Below are positions 30,032 to 39,222 of a stretch of 64,000 nucleotides of DNA, piece after piece. Numbering within the stretch: position 1 is the first letter of the stretch; each line of letters begins with the position of its first letter. A program made the position numbers and the translations under genes. The stretch is from Planctomycetota bacterium (GTDB lineage: Bacteria; Planctomycetota; Planctomycetia; Planctomycetales; Planctomycetaceae). The stretch covers positions 12,779 to 76,778 of the forward strand of contig JACTNB010000005.1 of NCBI GenBank assembly GCA_014584345.1, given 5' to 3'. The notes beneath the pieces are model-generated. The model saw only the letters and a program-made list of their open reading frames with translations, ran no database searches and had not been told where the DNA came from.

Positions 30032-30427
30032 ATGAGCACGATCCTATCCCATAGTGTTCCCATCCGGGTGCGGTATAGCGAGACCGACGCGATGGGATTT
30101 CTGCACCACGGCAATTATCCGTCCTATTTCGAGCAGGCGCGCACCGAACTGTTCCGCGTGAATGGGGGAGATTATCGCGCCATGGAGGAACAGGGGCTGT
30201 TTTTTGTCGTGGTAGAAATGAATATCAAGTTTCGGAAACCTGCCCGTTACGATGATATCCTGACGGTCCACGTGACGCTGGAAAGGACGACTGCCGCCAA
30301 GTTGCAACACAGTTATCGCGTCACCCGTGAAGAGACGCTGTTGACGGAGGGAACCACCGTGCTGGCGATGGTGGATCGTGCCGGCCAGGTGCAGCGAATT
30401 TCAAATCAGATTGCCGGTCTGGAATAG
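30032..30427 (+). CDS. YbgC-type acyl-CoA thioesterase (hotdog fold)
   Basis: A 131-residue single hotdog domain. The segment RYSETDAMGFLHHGNYPSYFEQART carries the catalytic Asp19 and the conserved HGNY turn of the 4HBT/YbgC family. Family members hydrolyse short acyl-CoAs or coat the Tol-Pal region, but no tol genes are nearby. FadM-like activity is also possible. The next gene, the Nramp-like transporter, starts about 130 bp downstream on the same strand. Confidence 0.88.
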   Translation: MSTILSHSVPIRVRYSETDAMGFLHHGNYPSYFEQARTELFRVNGGDYRAMEEQGLFFVVVEMNIKFRKPARYDDILTVHVTLERTTAAKLQHSYRVTREETLLTEGTTVLAMVDRAGQVQRISNQIAGLE

Positions 30428-30560
30428 GGAGCATCGGCGTTTGCGTCTGTTTTCCCGGCGGGGAGAAGGCTGCGCCTTGCGATCAGAGAACGGCGAGGCT
30501 AGTCTGTGGCTTGGTTTTGCATGCTTTTTTGTTGATCCTTGCCACTTTGTTATAGACCTC

Positions 30561-32357
30561 ATGGCCCATCCGATGACCGACGCTTCGCAGGATACGACCC
30601 CGGTAGCCACCACGCCCCTGACCAGCCAGGAGGATCTGGCCTATCTGCGGGAGATACAGCAACTGCCGTTCTGGACGCGGCTGGGTTGCTATCTTCCCTT
30701 GAGCGGTCCGGGCTGGTTGCAGGGCGCGATTACGCTAGGAGGGGGGTCACTTTCTGGCAGTTTGTATCTGGGCGTGCTTGCGGGGTTTGGCCTGATGTGG
30801 CTGCAGCCGCTGGCAATGATCATGGGGATCATCATGCTCAGTTCGATCGCCTATGTTTCGCTGTCGACGGGCGAGCGGCCGTTCGATGCGATCAACCGTC
30901 ATATCAACCCGGTGCTGGGCTGGGGTTGGGCCATTGCCACGATGATGGCGAATTTTGTGTGGTGCATGCCTCAATTTGCGTTGGGAACGGCCGCGATCCA
31001 GCAGAATCTGCTGCCGAATCTGCTCGGTAGCGGCAGCGGGATGGACGATTTCACCAGCAAGCTAATTATCGTGTCCATCCTGTTTGTCAGCTCCGGCATC
31101 GTGATCTGGTTCTACGATTCGGGCGGGAAGGGGATCAAGATTTTCGAGAAGGTATTGAAAGCGATGGTGGCGGTGGTCGTGATCTCGTTTTTCGGGGTGG
31201 TGGCCAAGATGACCTTCAGTGGCGAGGGGCTTGATTGGGGGGCGATCCTGGCAGGATTTGTTCCCAATTTCAGTTTGCTGTCACAACCGGCCACGTCCCT
31301 GCAGCCGATCGTGGCCGCCACGGGAGAATATGCCGCGTTCTGGTCGCAGAAAATTGTGAAGGATCAGCAGCAGGTGATGATCACGGCGGCGGCCACCGCG
31401 GTCGGTATCAACATGACATTTCTGTTGCCCTATTCCATGCTGAAAAAGGGCTGGGGAAAGGTTCATCGCGAGCTGGCGATTTTCGACCTGGCGATTGGCC
31501 TGTTCTTTCCGTTTATGCTGGCAACCAGTTGTGTGGTGATTGCCGCGGCCAGCCAGTTTCATGCGGTTCCGGCGGAAGGATTTCTGGGGGAACAGAACGA
31601 AAATGGAACGGTTATCAAGCCCGCGGGTAACCTGGTGGGCAGCTATAATGGATTGATCGATGCCCGCCTGAAAAAGGAACTGGGTGACGAGGGTTTTGCG
31701 ACATTGAAGGCCGACAAAGAGAAACTGGAGGAAGCACGTGCCTCCCTGCCGCTGGCAGATCGTCGGATTGCCGCCATGCTGGTGACGCGCGACGCCTTCA
31801 ATCTGGCCGATTCCCTGAAAGCGTTGACCGGTCCCGTAGTGTCTCAGTTTGTCTTCGGAATTGGCGTGCTGGGGATGGCGATTTCCACGATTATCATCCT
31901 GATGTTGATCAACGGTTTCGTGTTCTGCGAAATTTTCCATTTGCCTCACACCGGGCTGTATCATCGGCTTGGCTGTTTTCTGGCCGCGATTTCCGGCGCG
32001 TTGGGGCCGTTTATCTGGAGTGGCGACGCGAAATTGTGGCTGGCGGTCCCCACCTCGATGTTTGCCTTCGTGCTGTTGCCGATCGCCTACTTCACCTTCT
32101 TCTTCATGATGAACTCCCCGCGGTTGATGGGCCCCAGCATGCCCCGAGGTCCACAGCGGCTGGTCTGGAATCTGCTGATGCTTTCCGCTGCTTCGCTGGC
32201 CGCGTTCGGCAGCATCTGGAGTATTCTCAGCAGTCCCTTTAAGATACAAGGGCTGATTGCCCTGGGAGTTTTTGTAATGCTGGCGGTGGTGGTCGGCATC
32301 CTGAAAAAACCGGCTGATCCGACGATTCACGAGTTGAATGAGTCCATGCAGGCATAA
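30561..32357 (+). CDS. Nramp-like membrane transporter lacking the canonical metal-binding motifs
   Basis: 598 residues from the ATG at 30561 (ATG 30573 is an alternative), with about eleven hydrophobic segments and a soluble loop of about 110 residues before the last helices. The opening helix PLSGPGWLQGAITLGGGSL resembles Nramp TM1, but the metal-binding DPGN is replaced by LGGG. The TM6 region AVGINMTFLLPYSML has no MPH-like motif. Nramp proteins move divalent metals, and members that lack these residues have changed substrates or lost metal transport. Classification is by pattern only. The Ala/Lys-rich loop (LKADKEKLEEARASLPLADRR) is an insertion. Confidence 0.6.
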   Translation: MAHPMTDASQDTTPVATTPLTSQEDLAYLREIQQLPFWTRLGCYLPLSGPGWLQGAITLGGGSLSGSLYLGVLAGFGLMWLQPLAMIMGIIMLSSIAYVSLSTGERPFDAINRHINPVLGWGWAIATMMANFVWCMPQFALGTAAIQQNLLPNLLGSGSGMDDFTSKLIIVSILFVSSGIVIWFYDSGGKGIKIFEKVLKAMVAVVVISFFGVVAKMTFSGEGLDWGAILAGFVPNFSLLSQPATSLQPIVAATGEYAAFWSQKIVKDQQQVMITAAATAVGINMTFLLPYSMLKKGWGKVHRELAIFDLAIGLFFPFMLATSCVVIAAASQFHAVPAEGFLGEQNENGTVIKPAGNLVGSYNGLIDARLKKELGDEGFATLKADKEKLEEARASLPLADRRIAAMLVTRDAFNLADSLKALTGPVVSQFVFGIGVLGMAISTIIILMLINGFVFCEIFHLPHTGLYHRLGCFLAAISGALGPFIWSGDAKLWLAVPTSMFAFVLLPIAYFTFFFMMNSPRLMGPSMPRGPQRLVWNLLMLSAASLAAFGSIWSILSSPFKIQGLIALGVFVMLAVVVGILKKPADPTIHELNESMQA

Positions 32358-32457
32358 AACTGCCGCCAGGAATTAGGCGCTAGGCGTTGGGGGCTACCCA
32401 TTGTCACGTGTGCTCTCCGCAAACTTTGCGTTTCATTTTTTGTTAACAGGGGGCAAA

Positions 32458-32892
32458 ATGAACTGCTGGGGAGTTACGGGAGCGATAATGGCGGGATTGG
32501 CCGTGGTACTGGGGGCGTTTGCCGCCCATGGACTGGATAGCCGGTTCGGCCAGCAATACGCGGAGTCGCCCGCGAAAATCGTAGCGGGCCATCCCATTCC
32601 TGCCGCCACCAAGGCCTTGAATGATTTCAAGACGGGAGCCCAGTATCAGTTTTGGCATGCGCTGGGGTTGCTGCTAGTGGGGTTGCATGCGCCGGTTACC
32701 GGGCGTGTCTGGTGGAACGTGGCGGGCTGGTGTTTTCTGCTGGGTATATTGCTGTTTTCCGGTAGTTTGTACCTGTTGACCCTGCTGGGCGAGCCTCGGC
32801 TGGGCATGATCGCCCCGATCGGGGGGACACTGTTTATCGTGGGGTGGGGCTGTCTGGCATGTGCCCTGTCGAGCTGTTCCCGCACGTCCTGA
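32458..32892 (+). CDS. DUF423 (YgdD-family) small membrane protein
   Basis: 144 residues from the ATG at 32458, with a good AGGGGG ribosome-binding site. Four hydrophobic helices, the AVVLGAFAAHGL motif near the N-terminus and GGTLFIVGWGCLACA near the C-terminus are typical of DUF423. An insertion of about 25 residues between the first two helices contains ESPAKIVAGHPIPAATKALNDF. Function in any organism is unclear. It lies about 100 bp downstream of the Nramp-like gene on the same strand. Confidence 0.85.
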   Translation: MNCWGVTGAIMAGLAVVLGAFAAHGLDSRFGQQYAESPAKIVAGHPIPAATKALNDFKTGAQYQFWHALGLLLVGLHAPVTGRVWWNVAGWCFLLGILLFSGSLYLLTLLGEPRLGMIAPIGGTLFIVGWGCLACALSSCSRTS

Positions 32893-33234
32893 CAGAGCTA
32901 GCCAGGTGCGGCAGGGTGATGTTGCCCCGCGTTTCCCGGCGGACGTGGTCCGTTAGCTGCACGGGGAGCGGTGTGTTACATCCGGGTAAGTGGGAGCTGG
33001 TTTTGGAACAGCGGCGGGGACGGGGGAAATTCTGGCCGATAAGTTTTCGTGCAGGGGAACTACCGGTAAAATTAATTGTCGCTTCTGACAATGCCAGGCT
33101 GTCTTATAGGATAGAGGAACTCCGTCCGCACGGTGAGGAACGGGGCGGCTGTTCTTGGCGGAATGAGGCAGAACGGGACGTCCCCCGCGGAATCCGCGAG
33201 GCGATTGCCCATTGATACAGGAAAGTAGCGGAAG
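32893..33234. other. Intergenic region upstream of the TPR gene
   Basis: 342 bp without a convincing frame, RNA gene or repeat. A TPR-gene promoter is expected near its end but I cannot place it. Confidence 0.4.
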
Positions 33235-34626
33235 ATGAGTGCGCCTGAAGAGATCGCCAAGCAATGCTGGCAACGTGGTTCCAAAGCGGTGAACAACGGC
33301 CAGTTTGATTTCGCAACCGACATGTTTTTCACCTCGGTTTCGCTCGTGCCAGACAATTTGGCCTACCGGGAATCGTTGCGTTCCGCCGAGTTCATGAAGT
33401 TCAAGGACAATACAAAAGGGGCGGGCCTGATGGCGCGACCCAAACTGATGGCCTTGCGGAACAAATTGACGCGTGCCAAATCGAAAAAGGAATGGGACGA
33501 AGTCGACAAAACAGCCGAGGAAGCGCTGAAGTTGAATCCCTGGGATGCCTATTTCAATTCGGCCGCGGGAGAAGCCTGCAAGGAACGCGGGTATTACCAT
33601 GTTGCCATTTTTCTGTATCAGGTCGCCACGGGGCCTAATGGAGAACCAGATAACATCAAGCTCCTCAAGGACTATGCGTATCTGCTGCAGGAGAACGAAA
33701 AGTTCAAGGAGGCAACCGGTATCTGGGCCCGGGTGCAGAAACTCGATCCCAACGATACGGAAGCTCGCCAGAACGCCACCGCCAACAGCTTTCAACAGAC
33801 CATCAAGGCGGGCAAGTACGACGAAGCCGAAACGACCAAGGACGCCATGACCGATGCCCAGATTGCCGCGCGCCTGGGTTACGATCAGAAACGGAAGCAG
33901 GAAGCCGACGCCCCCGGCGAGGATGCGGAACTCGATCTCAAGCACGCCATCCGCAAGGATCCGAAAAGCGTGGAGCTGCATATGAAATTGGGGTCTTTGT
34001 ACGATTCGCGGAACCGCCTGACGGAGGCCCGGGAAACGTATCAGAAGGCCCTCGATCTTTCCGGCGGCGATCACAATATCCTGGAGATTATCGAAGATCT
34101 CGAACTGAAAGAGATGGTCAAGCAACTCGATCGCCTCAAGCTCGATGCGCAAAAGGCCCCGGACAATAAGGAACTGGAGAAAGAGACAAGCTCCCTGGCT
34201 CGAAAATTGCTTGATCGGGAAGTCGAAATTTATGCGGAACGCGTCCCCCGTTACCCTCAGAACAAACGCCTGAAGTTCGAGCTGGCGCGGCGGTATGGCA
34301 GGCTGCAGCGCTGGGGCGACGCCATCCCGTTGTATCAGCAGGCCAGCACCGATCCCCGCCTGGAGGTCGAATCGGTCTTTTCGCTAGGAAAATGTTTCCT
34401 GCAGGACAACAAGCCGCAACTGGCTTTGAAGCAGTTCGAAAAAATCGTGGACAAGATTACCTTTGAAGACAAAGCCAATACCTTCAAGGAAATCCATTAT
34501 CTATTGGGGCGGTTGTACGACCAGGCGAAGGACAAGCAGAAGGCGGAAAATCATTACGGGGAAGTCCTTGCGGTTGATTACGAATACCGCGATGTTCGCG
34601 ATCGTCTGCAGCAACTCGACGCGTAA
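33235..34626 (+). CDS. TPR-repeat protein of unknown function
   Basis: A 463-residue, mostly helical, Lys/Glu-rich protein with no signal peptide. TPR-like units are visible at about 5-45 (AKQCWQRGSKAVNNGQFDFATDMFFTSVSLVPDN), 85-130, 140-175 (LLQENEKFKEATGIWARVQKLDPND), 240-275 (LYDSRNRLTEARETYQKALDLS), 340-375 and 415-455. A coiled-coil-like Lys/Asp stretch (KLDAQKAPDNKELEKETSSLARKLLD) lies at about 300-330. It probably acts as a scaffold. Partners are unknown, and neighbours give no clue. Confidence 0.85.
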   Translation: MSAPEEIAKQCWQRGSKAVNNGQFDFATDMFFTSVSLVPDNLAYRESLRSAEFMKFKDNTKGAGLMARPKLMALRNKLTRAKSKKEWDEVDKTAEEALKLNPWDAYFNSAAGEACKERGYYHVAIFLYQVATGPNGEPDNIKLLKDYAYLLQENEKFKEATGIWARVQKLDPNDTEARQNATANSFQQTIKAGKYDEAETTKDAMTDAQIAARLGYDQKRKQEADAPGEDAELDLKHAIRKDPKSVELHMKLGSLYDSRNRLTEARETYQKALDLSGGDHNILEIIEDLELKEMVKQLDRLKLDAQKAPDNKELEKETSSLARKLLDREVEIYAERVPRYPQNKRLKFELARRYGRLQRWGDAIPLYQQASTDPRLEVESVFSLGKCFLQDNKPQLALKQFEKIVDKITFEDKANTFKEIHYLLGRLYDQAKDKQKAENHYGEVLAVDYEYRDVRDRLQQLDA

Positions 34627-34664
34627 TACTGGAACTAAAATCCGTCCCGTCGAACCAGGGAGGA

Positions 34665-34703
34665 CCGCGCGGGGCGCGACCCGGGAGGTCGATCCCCGCG
34701 CGG
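34665..34703. terminator. GC-rich hairpin after the TPR gene
   Basis: CCGCGCGGGG (34665-34674) and CCCCGCGCGG (34694-34703) form a perfect 10-bp stem with a 19-nt loop between the TPR and dioxygenase genes. There is no T-run. Confidence 0.4.
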
Positions 34704-34746
34704 AGAGAGACATCGATTGCATCAGGGCATTTCAGGAGAGGGAGAC

Positions 34747-35580
34747 ATGGCCACCGCGAATTACAAAATTATTCCCGATCAGTCCGAACTGGACTCCATC
34801 GAACGCGATCTCAACTTTTATCCCAGCATCTGCCCGGAACCGCGACGTCTGACGCAGGAACAGATTGCCTTTTACAATCGCGAGGGGTACGTCCGCCCCT
34901 TCACAATATTCAGTCCAGCCGAAATCGAAGCCATCCGAGTCTATTTCGATGGGTTGTTGGCGCGCGTGATCGCGGAAGGGGGAGACAGTTATTCGATCAG
35001 TTCGGCCCATTTGAAGTACGGTCCGGTCTGGGACATTCTGACGGACAGCCGGATCGTGGACGTGGTTTCCGATCTGCTGGGCCCGAACGTGGTGGGTTGG
35101 GGATCGCATTTCTTTTGTAAGATGCCCCGCGATGGGAAACAGGTGGCCTGGCATCAGGATTCCAGCTATTGGCCCCTGTCTCCCAGCAAGGCGCTCACGG
35201 TCTGGCTGGCGATCGACGATGTAGATGGCTCCAACGGGCCGATGCGATTTATTGCCGGCTCGCACCATTCGGGCCACTTGACCTATCGCCCCAGTTCCGC
35301 CGAGGAACACAATGTGCTGAATCAGACGATAGAAAATCCCGAACAATATGGCGCCATTGTCGAAAACTGGTTGCAGGCGGGGCAAGTATCACTGCATTCC
35401 GATCTGCTGCTGCACGGTTCGGATGCCAATCAATCGGACCGCCGTCGCTGCGCGCTCACGTTGCGATATGCCTCCGCCGATGTGCGTGCCCACTTGGGCT
35501 GGAATGGCAAGGGAGTATGGGTGCGTGGTTCGGATCCGACTGGCCACTGGGCCAATCATGCCCGCCCGGAAGCCGAATGA
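34747..35580 (+). CDS. Phytanoyl-CoA dioxygenase (PhyH)-family protein
   Basis: 277 residues from the ATG at 34747, which follows AGGAGAGGGAGAC. A 2-oxoglutarate/Fe(II) enzyme fold: the iron-binding HxD is in AWHQDSSYW and the distal His in SLHSDLLLHGSDANQS. RRRCALTLRYA supplies the 2-oxoglutarate-binding Arg. PhyH enzymes hydroxylate a wide range of small molecules, and planctomycetes have many paralogs. Substrate is unknown. Confidence 0.85.
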   Translation: MATANYKIIPDQSELDSIERDLNFYPSICPEPRRLTQEQIAFYNREGYVRPFTIFSPAEIEAIRVYFDGLLARVIAEGGDSYSISSAHLKYGPVWDILTDSRIVDVVSDLLGPNVVGWGSHFFCKMPRDGKQVAWHQDSSYWPLSPSKALTVWLAIDDVDGSNGPMRFIAGSHHSGHLTYRPSSAEEHNVLNQTIENPEQYGAIVENWLQAGQVSLHSDLLLHGSDANQSDRRRCALTLRYASADVRAHLGWNGKGVWVRGSDPTGHWANHARPEAE

Positions 35581-35750
35581 GGACTCTCCCCCGCACGGTT
35601 GTGTTAGTTGACCTGCTGGAGCAGCGACAGCATGCCGGTTCGGCAATCCGGGAGCGGTAGAGCAGTTCTCCGGACGAGGGGGGACAATGTGCTTCCCGTG
35701 AGAGTGGGGTTTGTGTTGGATAATTGGCGACCGGTTTCTACAATGTCGGC

Positions 35751-38700
35751 ATGAATGCAGCCCGGGAGGATGCCACGCTACGTGCCGCCGTTTGCGAGAT
35801 TCCCGACCTGGTTCCGCTGGTCGCAGCGACTCCCGAAATCGCCGAAATTTTAGAGGCCTTGCGCCGGGGAGAGAGTGGCACGATCGACGGTGCCTGGGGG
35901 TCGTCTCGCGCGCTGGCGGCCAGTCTGTTCGCGAGGGAATGTCCCGGGATAACGGTGGTGGTGGCGCCTCGCGCCTCGGACATGGACGATTTGCTGGTCG
36001 ATCTAACGGCCTTCCTGGGAGCGGAGCCTGCGGTTTTTCCGGCCCTGCACGGCGTTCCCTCCGACTGGAATCTGGCCGATCCCTTGTACGGCCAGCGGAT
36101 GCAACTGCTGAAACGGCTGTATTACGCGGGGGATGCCCAGCGGAAATCGCCGCCGGCATATCCCCGTTGCCTGGTCACTTCCATTGAAGCGCTGATGCAG
36201 CCGGTCCCGTCTCAGCAGCAGTTGCGCGAGTTCACTCGGGTGCTGCGCGTGGGGGATGTGCTCGATCTGGAACAGTGGTCACGCTGGTTGATCGAACGGG
36301 GTTTTGAACGGACCACCGCGATTGAACTCCCCGGGGAATTTGCCATTCATGGGGGAATTCTGGATCTATTCCCCACCGATTCCCAGGCCCCCTTGCGGAT
36401 CGAACTGTTCGGCGACGAAGTGGAATCGATTCGCAGCTTTGACGTGGAATCGCAACGCAAGATCGAGCCCCTGCAGGAAGTCGAACTGACACTGTTTCCC
36501 GCGCAGGAGGCCCTGGTGGGGGCCAAGCGGACAAGCGCTGCTCCCCCGGCACACGAATTCAGCCAGCATCTGGCCACGTATCTGCCCGAGGGGAGCTGGT
36601 TTGTCCTGGCCGAGTTGCAGGAACTGCTGGACGAGGGGAGATTGTATCTGGAGCGACTCGATTCCCGGGAGGGGCTGTTTCACGTGCAGGGGGCGATGGA
36701 AGCCTGCACGCAGTTTGCCTCGGTGAGCATCGCGGCAATTTCCAGCGGGAGTTTCGAAAAAACCTGCGATTTGCGGACGGAATCGATCGAGCGGTTTGCC
36801 GTGGGATCTTCCGACCCACTTACGGAACTGGAACAGGCCCTCGGCCTGGAAGAATACGTCTTGTTGTGCTGCCTGAACGAGGGAGAGCGTTCCCGCATAA
36901 CGGAGTTAATCGAGGAGGGGCATCCAAATCTGCGGGCGCGTGCGCGCTTGTGCCTGGGGCGTTGCACGCGCGGTTTCCGGCTGGTGCATCAGCGGATACT
37001 GGTGGTAAGCGATCACGAATTGTACGGCCGCCGCGATGTGCGTCCCCAGCAGAAAAAGAAAACGCTGCAGACGCGGGCCATCGACAGCTTTCTGGAACTT
37101 TCGGAAGGGGATCTGGTGGTGCATGTCGGTCATGGGATCGGCATCTTCCGCGGCATGCAATTGTTGAAGGGGGAGGAACGGACCGAGGAACATCTGGTAC
37201 TGGAATTCGCGGACGGTGTGCGTATTTTCGTACCGGTCTCGCTGATCCATCTGGTGCAGAAATACGTGGGGGCCAGCAAGGTCTTCCCGAAGCTGTCGAA
37301 GATCGGCAGCAATGCGTGGAATCAGAAAAAGAAGAAGGTTTCCGAAGCGGTGGCGGACATGGCGACGGACATGATCCGTTTGCAGGCTGCCCGCGAGGCG
37401 AAAGTCGGCATTACCTACCCGGACGACTCGCACTGGTATCAGGAATTCGAAGCCGCTTTCCCGTACGAGGCAACGCCCGATCAGCACTCCGCCATCGAGT
37501 CCATTCGGGAGGACATGATGCGTGCCCGTCCCATGGATCGCCTGATCTGCGGAGATGTCGGTTATGGCAAAACCGAAGTGGCGATGCGGGCCGCGTTTCG
37601 CGCGGTCGATGCCGGCAAGCAGGTGGCCGTGCTGGTCCCGACCACCGTGCTGGCGGAACAGCATTACCGTTCGTTTTCCGCCCGGATGGCCGAATTCCCC
37701 TATACAATTGAAATGTTGTCGCGTTTTCGCAATCGCAAGGAGCAGGATGCCATTCTGGAGGGGCTGGCAGCCGGGTCGATCGATCTGATCATTGGCACTC
37801 ACCGGATTGTGTCCCCCGATGTCAAATTCAAGGATCTGGGGCTGGTGGTTATCGACGAAGAACAACGTTTTGGTGTCAAGGCAAAGGAGATGCTGAAACG
37901 TTTGCGGCTGGAGGTGGATATTCTCACGCTGTCGGCTACTCCCATCCCGCGCACGCTGCACATGTCGCTGTTGGGGATTCGCGATATTTCGAATCTGCAG
38001 ACCCCGCCTCGCGGTCGGCAAGCGATCGAAACCCGCATTTGCCGCTGGGACCCCGAGCTGATCCGTCATGCCTTCATCCGGGAGCTGAACCGCAATGGGC
38101 AGATTTATTTCGTGCACAACCGGGTTTACGATATCGAGGCATTAACCGAGAAGCTGCAGCAGATCGTGCCCGAGGCAAGTTTCGGCATTGTTCACGGGCA
38201 GATGAGTGAACACGAACTCGAATACCAGATGCTGAACTTCGTGCAGGGACGAACCGATGTCCTCGTGGCGACCACGATCATCGAAAGTGGTTTGGATATT
38301 CCCAACGCCAATACGATGTTCATACATCAGGCAGACCGCTACGGACTGGCCGACATGCATCAATTGCGGGGGCGCGTGGGCCGATTCAAACATCGCGCCT
38401 ACTGCTACCTGTTGGTGGAAGAAGGGAAAATGCTTTCCAGCACGGCAACCCGTCGCCTCAAGGCAATCGAGGAGTACAGCGAACTGGGGGCCGGATTCAA
38501 AATTGCCATGCGCGATCTGGAAATCCGGGGAGCCGGGAACATTCTCGGGACCGAGCAGAGCGGACATATTTCCTTGGTAGGTTACGAGTTATATTGCCAA
38601 TTACTCGAAAACGCAGTGCGTGGGCTGAAAAACGAGGCTCCCCGCGAGCATCCGCACGTCACACTCGATTTGCCGGTCACTGGCTTTTTGCCCGACGATT

Positions 38701-39095
38701 ACATCCCGGCAGGTCGCCCGAAAATCGAGGTGTATCGGAAGCTGTCCGCGGTCGGCGACGCGCAACAACTGGCGGATCTGACGGAAGAACTGACGGACCG
38801 CTTCGGCAAGCCCCCGGGTCCGGTGCGGAAGTTGTTGAAACTGAAAGAATTACAAATCCTGGCCCGTATTGTTTCCGTGGATCGGATTTATATGGAGGGG
38901 AACTTTTTTGTGATGACGGGAAAAAAGCCCAAGTGGTTGAGAGTATTTAAGGAGTTATCTCCTCATGACTTGCGTCTGGTGGACCCCAAAACGATTTATA
39001 TCCCGGTGCCAGGGAGGCTGAAGCCCGAATTGCCCAAATTCCAGTCCAAGCTGCTGCATTTCCTGAAATCCGTGTTGCAGGATCGGAAAGTTTAG
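35751..39095 (+). CDS. mfd: Transcription-repair coupling factor
   Basis: 1114 residues from the ATG at 35751 (an upstream TTG at 35724 would add nine). Mfd removes RNA polymerase stalled at lesions and recruits UvrA. The UvrB-like N-terminal modules span about 1-330. The CarD-like RNA-polymerase interaction domain starts near residue 451 (SEGDLVVHVGHGIGIFRGM). The translocase has Walker A GDVGYGKTE at 601-609, DEEQ at 702-705 and the TLSATPIPRTLHMS motif. The TRCF C-terminal domain follows (about 960-1080). Domain order and length match E. coli Mfd. Confidence 0.96.
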   Translation: MNAAREDATLRAAVCEIPDLVPLVAATPEIAEILEALRRGESGTIDGAWGSSRALAASLFARECPGITVVVAPRASDMDDLLVDLTAFLGAEPAVFPALHGVPSDWNLADPLYGQRMQLLKRLYYAGDAQRKSPPAYPRCLVTSIEALMQPVPSQQQLREFTRVLRVGDVLDLEQWSRWLIERGFERTTAIELPGEFAIHGGILDLFPTDSQAPLRIELFGDEVESIRSFDVESQRKIEPLQEVELTLFPAQEALVGAKRTSAAPPAHEFSQHLATYLPEGSWFVLAELQELLDEGRLYLERLDSREGLFHVQGAMEACTQFASVSIAAISSGSFEKTCDLRTESIERFAVGSSDPLTELEQALGLEEYVLLCCLNEGERSRITELIEEGHPNLRARARLCLGRCTRGFRLVHQRILVVSDHELYGRRDVRPQQKKKTLQTRAIDSFLELSEGDLVVHVGHGIGIFRGMQLLKGEERTEEHLVLEFADGVRIFVPVSLIHLVQKYVGASKVFPKLSKIGSNAWNQKKKKVSEAVADMATDMIRLQAAREAKVGITYPDDSHWYQEFEAAFPYEATPDQHSAIESIREDMMRARPMDRLICGDVGYGKTEVAMRAAFRAVDAGKQVAVLVPTTVLAEQHYRSFSARMAEFPYTIEMLSRFRNRKEQDAILEGLAAGSIDLIIGTHRIVSPDVKFKDLGLVVIDEEQRFGVKAKEMLKRLRLEVDILTLSATPIPRTLHMSLLGIRDISNLQTPPRGRQAIETRICRWDPELIRHAFIRELNRNGQIYFVHNRVYDIEALTEKLQQIVPEASFGIVHGQMSEHELEYQMLNFVQGRTDVLVATTIIESGLDIPNANTMFIHQADRYGLADMHQLRGRVGRFKHRAYCYLLVEEGKMLSSTATRRLKAIEEYSELGAGFKIAMRDLEIRGAGNILGTEQSGHISLVGYELYCQLLENAVRGLKNEAPREHPHVTLDLPVTGFLPDDYIPAGRPKIEVYRKLSAVGDAQQLADLTEELTDRFGKPPGPVRKLLKLKELQILARIVSVDRIYMEGNFFVMTGKKPKWLRVFKELSPHDLRLVDPKTIYIPVPGRLKPELPKFQSKLLHFLKSVLQDRKV

Positions 39096-39222
39096 GCGTA
39101 TAACTCGTCACCCATCCAAGTTGACAGGCAGCGGGAAGACCGCCCGGTATCCCGTTCTTCCATCGCGACATCCTGTCGCGGCCTGGAATTCACCACCATC
39201 CTTCCCGAGTGAATCCGTCTCC

